Source of the DNA: Flavobacterium sp. LMO8
Lineage (GTDB): Bacteria > Bacteroidota > Bacteroidia > Flavobacteriales > Flavobacteriaceae
Direction: 5' to 3'
Length of the DNA stretch: 64,000 nucleotides
Assembly: GCF_009495755.1 (NCBI RefSeq)
Contig: NZ_WIBJ01000028.1
Coordinates: forward strand, 83,588-147,587
Below the pieces are notes generated by a model. The model made no database searches. It saw nothing but the letters and a program-made list of their open reading frames with translations, and was not told the origin of the DNA. How positions within the stretch are numbered: the stretch's first letter is position 1; every line of letters starts with the position of its first letter. This document shows, in pieces, positions 56,382 through 63,627 of this stretch. The position numbers and the translations under genes are program-made.

Positions 56382-56858
56382 TTATCTATTCAGCCAATAA
56401 ATACTCCCATTTAAAATAGTGGCAAAGCCTACCCAAGCTAAATACGGAATCAATAAATAGGATGCTTTTTTGTCAATTTGTTTGAAAACATGATAGGTTT
56501 CATAAATAATTAACCAAAGCAATATAATTTCAATTAATGCCAACAAAATATTGTTCAATCCAAAGAATAAATACGACCACAAGGCATTTAAAAGCAATTG
56601 AATAGTAAAAAATAACAACCCTTTTTTTACTAATTCTTTGTTTGATTCTAGTTTGTTCCAAATCATTCCTGCAGCAATTCCCATCATAATGAAAAGCATC
56701 GTCCAAACGGGTGCAAAAACCCAATTTGGCGGATTAAAACTAGGCTTTTTGATTTCTGGATACCAAGTGGTAATGCTCGATTGCGTTACGTTGCTCGACA
56801 AGTAACCAACAGCTAAACAGATGGCAACGCAATATATTATTTTGAGATATTTGTTCAT
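56382..56858 (-). CDS. tspO: TspO/MBR family protein
   Basis: A 158-residue membrane protein with five predicted helices. The family signature PSFNPPNWVFAPVWTML is present at about 38-54 and WSYLFFG near 95, with LLPYLAWVGFATILN near the end. TspO proteins bind porphyrins and related ligands and modulate stress or tetrapyrrole metabolism. Its stop falls directly next to the flavoprotein stop, with no space for a separate terminator. Confidence 0.92.
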   Translation of the reverse strand: MNKYLKIIYCVAICLAVGYLSSNVTQSSITTWYPEIKKPSFNPPNWVFAPVWTMLFIMMGIAAGMIWNKLESNKELVKKGLLFFTIQLLLNALWSYLFFGLNNILLALIEIILLWLIIYETYHVFKQIDKKASYLLIPYLAWVGFATILNGSIYWLNR

Positions 56859-56917
56859 AATTTTAATTTTAAAGGCAAATTAACGAAATATCAAGAGAAC
56901 AAATCAATCAAAATCGG

Positions 56918-56925
56918 TATTTTTG
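56918..56925 (+). promoter_or_regulatory. -7 element of mvaD
   Basis: TATTTTTG matches TAnnTTTG and lies 15 bp before the start at 56941. No TTG was found in the upstream window. Confidence 0.4.
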
Positions 56926-56940
56926 TCAAAATTTTAAGCC

Positions 56941-58020
56941 ATGCTTACCGAAAAAGATTTTATTTCAACAACATATAATTCCATTGAATCGGCTAATTTT
57001 GAATGGAGTGCGCCTAGTAATATTGCATTAGTGAAATATTGGGGAAAAAAGGAAAACCAAATTCCGGCAAATCCATCGATAAGTTTTACGTTAAACAATT
57101 GCAAAACAATTACGAAATTAGAAGTAGTAAAAAAATTGGATAGCAATAGTTTTTCATTCGATTTGTTATTTGAAGGAAAACCAAAAGAAGATTTTAAACC
57201 AAAAATTCAAAAGTTCTTCGAAAGAATAGAGCAATATTGTCCGTTTTTGAAGGAATATCATTTCAAAATTGATACTCAAAATACGTTTCCTCACAGTTCA
57301 GGAATTGCTTCTTCGGCATCCGGAATGGCAGCTTTAGCAATGAATATTATGAGTTTGGAAAAAGCTATTAATCCAACTATTTCTGACGAATATTTATATT
57401 CAAAAGCTTCTTTTTTAGCTCGATTAGGAAGTGGAAGTGCTTGTAGAAGTATTAAAGGGGAAGTAGTGGTTTGGGGCAATCATGCAGAAATTAATGGTAG
57501 TTCAGATTTGTTTGGTGTGGAATTTTCAGAAATCCATTCCAACTTTAAAAACTATCAAGACACAATTTTGTTAGTCGATAAAGGTGAAAAGCAAGTTTCG
57601 AGTACGGTTGGGCACGATTTAATGCATAATCATCCCTATGCGGAAAGACGTTTTGCTCAAGCGCACGAAAATTTATCAAGTATAAAAGCAATTTTATCTA
57701 CTGGAAATATAGCAGAATTCATCAAAATTGTAGAAAGCGAAGCCTTGACTTTACATGCTATGATGATGACTTCAATGCCTTATTTTATTTTAATGAAACC
57801 AAACACCTTAGAAATCATTAATAAAATTTGGAAATTCAGAAATGAGACTCAAATTCCAGTTTGTTTTACTTTAGATGCAGGTGCAAATGTGCACGTTTTG
57901 TATCCTGAAAATGTGAAACAAAAAGTATTGCAATTTATTCAAGATGAATTGGTTGAGTTTTGTCAAAAAGGACATTATATTTGTGATGAAATCGGCAAAG
58001 GAGCAAATCGATTGAAATAA
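56941..58020 (+). CDS. mvaD: Diphosphomevalonate decarboxylase
   Basis: The last step of the mevalonate pathway: ATP-dependent decarboxylation of mevalonate 5-diphosphate to IPP. The N-terminal GHMP fold starts with APSNIALVKYWGK (24-36), the catalytic-region segment HSSGIASSASGMAALA (about 118-133) is the ATP-binding motif, and ARLGSGSACRS follows. It is a 359-residue cytoplasmic protein. Downstream come a toxin-antitoxin pair and the mevalonate-kinase-like gene. mvaD shows IPP synthesis here uses the mevalonate route. Confidence 0.93.
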   Translation: MLTEKDFISTTYNSIESANFEWSAPSNIALVKYWGKKENQIPANPSISFTLNNCKTITKLEVVKKLDSNSFSFDLLFEGKPKEDFKPKIQKFFERIEQYCPFLKEYHFKIDTQNTFPHSSGIASSASGMAALAMNIMSLEKAINPTISDEYLYSKASFLARLGSGSACRSIKGEVVVWGNHAEINGSSDLFGVEFSEIHSNFKNYQDTILLVDKGEKQVSSTVGHDLMHNHPYAERRFAQAHENLSSIKAILSTGNIAEFIKIVESEALTLHAMMMTSMPYFILMKPNTLEIINKIWKFRNETQIPVCFTLDAGANVHVLYPENVKQKVLQFIQDELVEFCQKGHYICDEIGKGANRLK

Positions 58021-58044
58021 TTTGTATATTTACCATAGATTTTG

Positions 58045-58272
58045 ATGAAAATGGACATTCGATTGGAAAAATTAGAGCTAATGAAATTGCTGATGGAAAC
58101 AGAAAATCCCTCAGTAATAAAGGCTATTAGAAAAATTTTTCAAAAAGAAGAGAAAGATTGGTGGGATGATTTAACTGAAGAGCAACAAAACATTCTAAAC
58201 GAATCAATGGAGCAATATGAAAAGGGAGAGTTTTCTTCTTTTGAAGATTTTATCAAGCCACATTTGAAATAA
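58045..58272 (+). CDS. Antitoxin-like protein of a RelE/ParE-type pair
   Basis: A 75-residue, acidic, helical protein (MKMDIRLEKLELMKLLMETE; DWWDDLTEEQQNILNESMEQ) of the kind that accompanies RelE/ParE toxins. The start is ATG 58045; an alternative is 58051. Its stop overlaps the toxin start as TAATG, typical of coupled toxin-antitoxin operons. I infer that it neutralises the downstream toxin and represses its own operon. It sits between mvaD (24 bp after its stop) and the GHMP-kinase gene. Confidence 0.82.
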   Translation: MKMDIRLEKLELMKLLMETENPSVIKAIRKIFQKEEKDWWDDLTEEQQNILNESMEQYEKGEFSSFEDFIKPHLK

Positions 58273-58565
58273 TGAGAGAAATTGTAATAACGCCAAGAGC
58301 TCAAAATGAATTGAATCAGCTTTTTGAATATTTGGTGTTAAAATGGAATTTGAAAGTTAAAGATGATTTTGTGAATAAGCTACATTTAGTTTTGAAAATT
58401 GTAGCAAAAAGTCCAGAATCATTTCCTGTTTCAAGTAAAAATGTTAAATTTAGAAAGTGTGTGGTTACAAAACAGAATACACTTTTTTATCATTATAATG
58501 AAAAGCATATTGTAGTGGTTGCTGTTTTCGACACAAGACAAAACCCAAAGAAATTAAAAATCTGA
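58272..58565 (+). CDS. RelE/ParE family toxin
   Basis: A 97-residue protein with the RelE/ParE fold features: an N-terminal helix pair (MREIVITPRAQNELNQLFEY) and a C-terminal beta sheet ending in KHIVVVAVFDTRQNPKKL. Members are mRNA interferases or gyrase poisons and cannot be told apart here. It overlaps the antitoxin by one base. The 31-bp spacer to the next gene holds a short AAACTG phrase repeat. Confidence 0.87.
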   Translation: MREIVITPRAQNELNQLFEYLVLKWNLKVKDDFVNKLHLVLKIVAKSPESFPVSSKNVKFRKCVVTKQNTLFYHYNEKHIVVVAVFDTRQNPKKLKI

Positions 58566-58596
58566 TTACTATAAACTGTAAACTGAACACTAAAAA

Positions 58597-59535
58597 ATGA
58601 AAGGACCACTTTTTTACTCAAAAATATTACTTTTCGGAGAATATGGAATTATCCAAGATTCGAAAGGACTTTCAATTCCTTATAACTTCTATAATGGTGC
58701 TTTAAAGAAAGATGAAAATCTTTCGGAAAGTGCAATTAAATCAAACGAAAGTTTAAAGAAATTTGTTGATTATTTAGAACAATTGCAAGCAGAACAACCT
58801 GAATTGGTTACTTTCAATTTAGAGTTTTTACAACAAGACGTAAACAGCGGAATGTATTTTGACTCGAGTATTCCACAAGGATACGGAGTAGGAAGTAGCG
58901 GAGCATTAGTAGCAGCGATTTACGATAAATATGCGAATGATAAAATCACGGTTTTAGAGAATTTAACGCGTGAAAAATTATTGCAATTAAAAACGATTTT
59001 TTCTCAAATGGAATCTTTTTTTCATGGAAAAAGTTCAGGTTTAGATCCATTAAACAGTTATTTAAGTATTCCTATTTTAATCAACTCGAAAGATAATATT
59101 GAAGCAACCGGAATTCCAACACAAAGCACACAAGGAAAAGGTGCGGTTTTCTTAATCGATTCAGGAATTGTGGGTGAAACAGCTCCAATGGTTTCTATCT
59201 TTATGGAAAACTTAAAAGATAATGGTTTCCGAACTATGCTTAAATCACAATTTATAAAATATACCGATGCTTGTGTGGAAAATTTCTTGCATGGCGACGT
59301 AAAATCGTTATTAGAAAACACCAAGCAATTATCAAAAGTAGTGTTGAACAACTTCAAGCCAATGATTCCTGAGCAGTTTCATCAAATTTGGCAAAAAGGA
59401 ATCGATACTAACGACTACTATTTGAAATTATGTGGTTCTGGCGGTGGCGGTTATATTTTAGGGTTTACTCAAGATTTAGACAAAGCAAAAGCGTCATTAA
59501 AAGACTATAAATTAGAAGTAGTTTATAATTTTTAG
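58597..59535 (+). CDS. GHMP kinase, mevalonate-kinase-like
   Basis: A 312-residue GHMP kinase. SKILLFGEYGII (8-19) resembles the N-terminal substrate segment, and SIPQGYGVGSSGALVAAIY (about 91-109) is the ATP-binding P-loop of the family. LCGSGGGGYILGF is the C-terminal motif 3. Together with mvaD it suggests mevalonate 5-phosphorylation or a related step; mevalonate kinase is the best guess. It follows the toxin by 31 bp and precedes the UbiA-type gene by 86 bp. Confidence 0.85.
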   Translation: MKGPLFYSKILLFGEYGIIQDSKGLSIPYNFYNGALKKDENLSESAIKSNESLKKFVDYLEQLQAEQPELVTFNLEFLQQDVNSGMYFDSSIPQGYGVGSSGALVAAIYDKYANDKITVLENLTREKLLQLKTIFSQMESFFHGKSSGLDPLNSYLSIPILINSKDNIEATGIPTQSTQGKGAVFLIDSGIVGETAPMVSIFMENLKDNGFRTMLKSQFIKYTDACVENFLHGDVKSLLENTKQLSKVVLNNFKPMIPEQFHQIWQKGIDTNDYYLKLCGSGGGGYILGFTQDLDKAKASLKDYKLEVVYNF

Positions 59536-59538
59536 AAT

Positions 59539-59566
59539 GGTAATTGGTCATCGGTAATTGGTCATC
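59539..59566 (+). repeat. Perfect 14-bp tandem repeat
   Basis: GGTAATTGGTCATC occurs twice back-to-back (59539-59552, 59553-59566) in the 86-bp spacer before the UbiA-type gene. It is followed by CCCATAACCCATAACCC-like tandem phrases near 59599-59614. Confidence 0.8.
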
Positions 59567-59621
59567 GACTTTAAAGTCTTTTTCCATTACCTATCGCCCA
59601 TAACCCATAACCCAAAAAGAA

Positions 59622-60542
59622 ATGCTTACTCGCAAGTCCAAATTAGTCCTTATTAAAATTTTCAGCTTTTTCTCTGTGATTAGAGGATATAATATTTGGG
59701 TGATTGCATTGGCTCAATATCTTTCCGCTATATTTATTTTGGCTCCCGAGAAAAGAGCATTAGATATTATTCTAGATTGGCGCTTGTTTTTAATTGTAGT
59801 TGCTTCTACTTTAACTATAGCTTCGGGTTATATTATCAATAACTTTTACGATGCCAAAAAAGACTTAATTAATCGCCCTAAAAAAGCCATGATTGACCGT
59901 TTGGTGCGCCAAGAAACCAAGCTAAAAGTTTATTTTACGATTAATTTCATTGTGGCTCTGTTGATGTTTTTCATTTCATGGCGAGCAGTTTTATTTTTCT
60001 CAGCTTATATTTTTCTCATTTGGTTTTATTCACACAAGTTGAAAAAAATGTTTTTGATTGGAAACTTTACTGCTTCAATATTAGCAGTTTTGCCATTTTT
60101 TGGAATTTTAATGTATTACAAAAACTTTTATGAAGTCATTTTTGCGCATGCAACGTTTTTGTTTTTATTAATATTAATTCGAGAATTAATTAAAGATTTA
60201 GAAAATGTAGAAGGCGATTTAATAACCGATTATAAAACAATTCCCGTTGTTTTTGGTGATAAAATGGCAAAATCAATCATTTCAATTTTAGCAATTTCAA
60301 CTTTAATTCCTGTTTACTTTCTTGTTGAAATCTACGATGTGGGTTACATGGATATTTATTTTTATTTAAGTCTAATTACCTTATTGTTTTTTGCATTGCA
60401 ATTGTGGAAAGCAACCTCAAAATCAGAATATTTAAAGCTGCATTTTTTGCTGAAATTCATTATAGTTGCAGGCGTTTTCTGTATCGTTTTAATAGAGCCA
60501 TCAGTATTAATTCACGGAAAAAAATTGATTTTAACGCCTTAA
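59622..60542 (+). CDS. UbiA family prenyltransferase, geranylgeranylglyceryl-phosphate-transferase type
   Basis: A 306-residue protein with about eight predicted helices. The first aspartate-rich motif is INNFYDAKKDLINRPKKA (NxxxDxxxDxxN), and the second is RELIKDLENVEGDL with DYKTIPV. Placement next to the mevalonate-pathway genes and the motif style suggest transfer of a geranylgeranyl group to a glyceryl phosphate ether lipid, as annotated for related flavobacterial proteins; ubiquinone or menaquinone prenylation is an alternative. It precedes rluB by 103 bp. Confidence 0.78.
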   Translation: MLTRKSKLVLIKIFSFFSVIRGYNIWVIALAQYLSAIFILAPEKRALDIILDWRLFLIVVASTLTIASGYIINNFYDAKKDLINRPKKAMIDRLVRQETKLKVYFTINFIVALLMFFISWRAVLFFSAYIFLIWFYSHKLKKMFLIGNFTASILAVLPFFGILMYYKNFYEVIFAHATFLFLLILIRELIKDLENVEGDLITDYKTIPVVFGDKMAKSIISILAISTLIPVYFLVEIYDVGYMDIYFYLSLITLLFFALQLWKATSKSEYLKLHFLLKFIIVAGVFCIVLIEPSVLIHGKKLILTP

Positions 60543-60618
60543 TTTTAAATAATTACATTAGGCACAACTCCTTTTTGTTATTTAAAAAACTAAAGTAGTC
60601 GTTTCAATTTATTAGTTA

Positions 60619-60626
60619 TATCTTTG
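60619..60626 (+). promoter_or_regulatory. -7 element of rluB
   Basis: TATCTTTG matches TAnnTTTG and ends 19 bp before the start at 60646. No TTG was found in the right upstream window. Confidence 0.4.
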
Positions 60627-60645
60627 CAAAAATTTGTTTATAATT

Positions 60646-61539
60646 ATGTCACGTCAAGGTAACGATAAAAGCCGTCCGGGTTCTGCAAGGCAGGGAGGAT
60701 ACAAAAAAGGTAGCAATTCAAGAGGTAATGCGCCAATTCGCAAGGCTCCTTCTAAATTCGCAACAAAACCTGAAGCTGCTCAAGAAGCTGCAAAGGCACC
60801 AAAATCTCCAAAGAAACCTTCTAATCCAGATGAAATTCGTTTAAATCGTTACATTTCTAATTCGGGAATGTGTAGCCGTAGAGATGCGGATATTTACATT
60901 CAGAGTGGAAATGTAAAAGTAAACGGTGAAGTAATTACCGAAATGGGTTATCGAGTTAAATTAACAGATTCGGTTCAGTTTGATGGTGTGAATATTACAC
61001 CTGAAAAGAAAGAATATATTTTATTAAATAAGCCTAAAAACTTTTCAACTGCTGGCGATGATTCTGCCGGTTCTGCCAATGTGTTAGATTTAGTAAGAAA
61101 TGCTACTAAAGCTAACTTAATGCCTGTTGGAAGAATGGATAAAACAACAACAGGATTGTTGTTGTTTACAAATGATACCGAAATTGTTCAGAAATTTACA
61201 GTTCCTAATCAACGTTCTTCAAAAGTGTATCAGGTAACTTTAGATAAGAATTTAAAATTTGAAGATTTAGAAAAAATCCAAAATGGATTAACAATTGAAG
61301 AGCATAAAGTTTTTGTTGAAGAAGTAACATATATTGAAGACCAACCAAAAAGCGAAATTGGTATAAAAATGAAAACTTCAAACGTAAAAGTGGTTCGTAA
61401 AATTTTCGAACATTTTAAATATGACGTTTTAAAAGTAGACCGTGTTACTTTTGCAGGATTAACTAAGAAAAACTTACCAAGAGGTGATTGGAGATTCTTA
61501 ACAGAACAAGAAATCATCAATATAAAAAACACAAAATAA
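60646..61539 (+). CDS. rluB: Pseudouridine synthase RluB-like
   Basis: A 297-residue protein; the first 65 residues are low-complexity and Gly/Arg/Lys-rich, a feature often seen in Bacteroidota RluB. An S4 RNA-binding domain follows (RLNRYISNSGMCSRRDAD), then the catalytic domain with GRMDKTTTGLLLFTND containing the nucleophilic Asp. It isomerises uridine in 23S rRNA. I start at ATG 60646 (MSRQGNDKSR); an upstream TTG would add four residues. A terminator at 61546 follows. Confidence 0.92.
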   Translation: MSRQGNDKSRPGSARQGGYKKGSNSRGNAPIRKAPSKFATKPEAAQEAAKAPKSPKKPSNPDEIRLNRYISNSGMCSRRDADIYIQSGNVKVNGEVITEMGYRVKLTDSVQFDGVNITPEKKEYILLNKPKNFSTAGDDSAGSANVLDLVRNATKANLMPVGRMDKTTTGLLLFTNDTEIVQKFTVPNQRSSKVYQVTLDKNLKFEDLEKIQNGLTIEEHKVFVEEVTYIEDQPKSEIGIKMKTSNVKVVRKIFEHFKYDVLKVDRVTFAGLTKKNLPRGDWRFLTEQEIINIKNTK

Positions 61540-61545
61540 TTCATA

Positions 61546-61576
61546 AGCCGCAACCAAAATTTGCGGCTCTATTTTT
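61546..61576 (+). terminator. Intrinsic terminator after rluB
   Basis: AGCCGCAA (61546-61553) and TTGCGGCT (61561-61568) pair around a 7-base loop, then a T-rich tract. Confidence 0.8.
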
Positions 61577-61579
61577 ACT

Positions 61580-61939
61580 ATGTCTAATCAATTACAACAA
61601 ATTGCCATCCGCTGGTTCGATGCTTTTAATTCAAAGAATTTAGAAAACTTATTGGCGTTGTATGATGACGATGCCCAACATTTTAGTCCGAAATTAAAAA
61701 TTCGTCAGCCTGAAACTAATGGTTTAATTATTGGAAAAGAAGCCATGCGCGTTTGGTGGCAAGATGCTTTTGATAGATTACCAACACTTCATTACAAAGT
61801 AACTTCGTTAACCGCTAACACTGACCGAGTTTTTATGGAATACACACGTCAAGTAGCAGGTGAAGCTGATATGTTAGTAGCCGAAGTTTTAGAAATTAAA
61901 GAAGGGAAGATTGTGTTTTCTAGGGTGTATCATGGGTAG
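61580..61939 (+). CDS. NTF2-like/SnoaL-like protein
   Basis: A 119-residue protein with the alpha+beta barrel pattern of NTF2-like proteins (WFDAFNSKNLENLLALYDDDAQ at the start; MLVAEVLEIKEGKIVFSRVYHG at the end). Polyketide-cyclase or ketosteroid-isomerase-like enzymes share the fold, but the catalytic pair is not obvious. Soluble and cytoplasmic. It starts directly behind the rluB terminator and converges on the 115-residue membrane protein. Confidence 0.78.
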   Translation: MSNQLQQIAIRWFDAFNSKNLENLLALYDDDAQHFSPKLKIRQPETNGLIIGKEAMRVWWQDAFDRLPTLHYKVTSLTANTDRVFMEYTRQVAGEADMLVAEVLEIKEGKIVFSRVYHG

Positions 61940-61940
61940 G

Positions 61941-62288
61941 TTATTTATCGATTTTTGAAATCAACAATGTGTCTAAAATCCACTTTTTTTCATGATTTTC
62001 TTTGATAAATGCGATAACGTAAGCTTCTCCTTTTGATCCTATCACGTTAGTTTCTATTTGAGCTGAATTTAAACCATTTTTCCATTGAATTCCTCCTTTT
62101 GGAAACGAGCCAAAATCTTTAACTTCACCAATTTTAGATTTTAGACTTGGATCTTCTTTGATGAATTTTTTTGCAATTACATATTCCGTGGAATTTGATA
62201 TTTTAATATAATTTCCAACGGCAATTATTAATTTTAAAGAGAAAATAATAATTATAACATAAATAATAATTTTAATTAGTTTTTTCAT
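61941..62288 (-). CDS. Single-span membrane protein, possibly Coa1/Tim21-like
   Basis: A 115-residue protein with one N-terminal helix (KLIKIIIYVIIIIFSLKLIIAVG, 3-25) and a soluble periplasmic-type domain. The YVIAKKFIKEDPSLKSKIGE helix and GKWxLD-like end (KKWILDTLLIS) resemble small Coa1-like assembly factors of cytochrome oxidase, but this is a loose similarity. It lies 8 bp downstream of dusB, on the same strand. Confidence 0.6.
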   Translation of the reverse strand: MKKLIKIIIYVIIIIFSLKLIIAVGNYIKISNSTEYVIAKKFIKEDPSLKSKIGEVKDFGSFPKGGIQWKNGLNSAQIETNVIGSKGEAYVIAFIKENHEKKWILDTLLISKIDK

Positions 62289-62296
62289 CTTTAGGT

Positions 62297-63298
62297 TTAG
62301 TTAAATTCTCCAAAAACATAATCCGCATACACCTGCTCAATCTCCGTAAAAACATCTAATAATTGATTAATACCATCTGTGGTAACCAATTTTTGTTTGT
62401 ATTCTTTAAAACCGTGAATGCCTTTGAAATAATTGGTATAATGACGACGCATTTCGTTGATGCCTAAACGTTCGCCTTTCCATTCGATACTCCAAATTAA
62501 GTGGTTTCTTGCAGCTTCAATTCGGTCATTCATACTTGGTGGTGCTAATTTTTCTCCTGTGGCAAAATAATGTTTAATTTCATTAAAAATCCACGGATAA
62601 CCAATCGCAGCACGACCAATCATCATACCGTCTAAACCGTATTTATTTTTGTATTCCAATGCTTTTTCAGGTGAATCGATATCGCCATTTCCAAAAATCG
62701 GCATTGTAATTCTTGGATTATTTTTTACTCGTTCAATATGACTCCAATCCGAATGACCTTTGTACATTTGAGCACGTGTTCTAGCATGAACCGTTAAGGC
62801 TTGCACACCAATGTCTTGCAAACGTTCGGCAACTTCATCAATGTTTATAGAGCTTTCATCCCAACCTAAGCGTGTTTTCACGGTAACAGGCAAACTAGTG
62901 CCTTTAATAACCGCTTTTGTTAATCGCACCATTAAATCTACATCTTTTAAAACGCCTGCTCCAGCACCTTTACAAACTACTTTCTTTACAGGACAACCAA
63001 AATTGATGTCTACCAAATCAGGTTGAACAGCATCCACAATTCTTGATGACATTTCCATAGCTTCTTCGTCGCCGCCAAAAATTTGAATTCCTACGGGGCG
63101 TTCGTAATCAAAAATATCTAGTTTTTGCTTACTTTTCATAGCATCACGAATTAATCCTTCCGAAGAAATAAATTCAGAATACATTAAATCAGCGCCATGT
63201 AATTTGCATAAACGACGAAATGGTGGGTCACTCACGTCTTCCATTGGGGCTAATAATAAAGGAAAATCGGGTAGTATGATGTTACCAATTTTAGGCAT
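62297..63298 (-). CDS. dusB: tRNA-dihydrouridine synthase DusB
   Basis: A 333-residue FMN enzyme reducing uridine in tRNA D-loops. The FMN-binding TIM barrel starts with LAPMEDVSDPPFRRLC (17-32). DINFGCPVKKVVCKGAGAG (about 97-115) is the family signature with the catalytic-region Cys, and VKTRLGWDES follows. It uses NADPH. The gene is followed by the small membrane protein; the upstream region is a 329-bp spacer with an inverted repeat. Confidence 0.93.
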   Translation of the reverse strand: MPKIGNIILPDFPLLLAPMEDVSDPPFRRLCKLHGADLMYSEFISSEGLIRDAMKSKQKLDIFDYERPVGIQIFGGDEEAMEMSSRIVDAVQPDLVDINFGCPVKKVVCKGAGAGVLKDVDLMVRLTKAVIKGTSLPVTVKTRLGWDESSINIDEVAERLQDIGVQALTVHARTRAQMYKGHSDWSHIERVKNNPRITMPIFGNGDIDSPEKALEYKNKYGLDGMMIGRAAIGYPWIFNEIKHYFATGEKLAPPSMNDRIEAARNHLIWSIEWKGERLGINEMRRHYTNYFKGIHGFKEYKQKLVTTDGINQLLDVFTEIEQVYADYVFGEFN

Positions 63299-63362
63299 AA
63301 TGCTTCAATTTTTTTGCAAAAATACGACAAGATTTTTTAATTATTGTTTTTTTAAGTTTTTA

Positions 63363-63512
63363 CCACATAGAAGCATAGTTGATTTGGATTGAAAAATAGA
63401 AGCTTCGCTTTAAGATAGTTTATGTAGGTTTTTAAGATTACATCAGCCTATGTGCGTATGCAAATACTATGAATTCCTCTAGCCTTTATTAAAATTCTAT
63501 GTTTCTATGTGG
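63363..63512. repeat. Inverted repeat in the dusB-lepA spacer
   Basis: A 16-bp arm CCACATAGAAGCATAG (63363-63378) pairs with CTATGTTTCTATGTGG (63497-63512) with one mismatch, enclosing 118 bases with further CATAG/CTATG-type words. It has the look of a dispersed flavobacterial intergenic element. The spacer (63299-63627) otherwise holds only the lepA promoter; I see no ORF. Confidence 0.65.
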
Positions 63513-63548
63513 TTTGCATTCTTTTTTGAAATTTGGAGTTGCTTTTTG

Positions 63549-63581
63549 TTGATATACAATCAAAACTTTAGCTTATATTTG
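63549..63581 (+). promoter_or_regulatory. Promoter of lepA
   Basis: TTG (63549-63551), 22-base spacer, TATATTTG (63574-63581), with the lepA start 46 bp downstream. Confidence 0.7.
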
Positions 63582-63627
63582 CAGATTAAATACACTTGTA
63601 TTTTACAAAAATTGATAGCATTAGAAG

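Noticed and set aside
61230..61553. 107-codon minus-strand frame within rluB
   Set aside because: Antisense to the catalytic domain of rluB, whose motifs are conserved; no promoter or start context.
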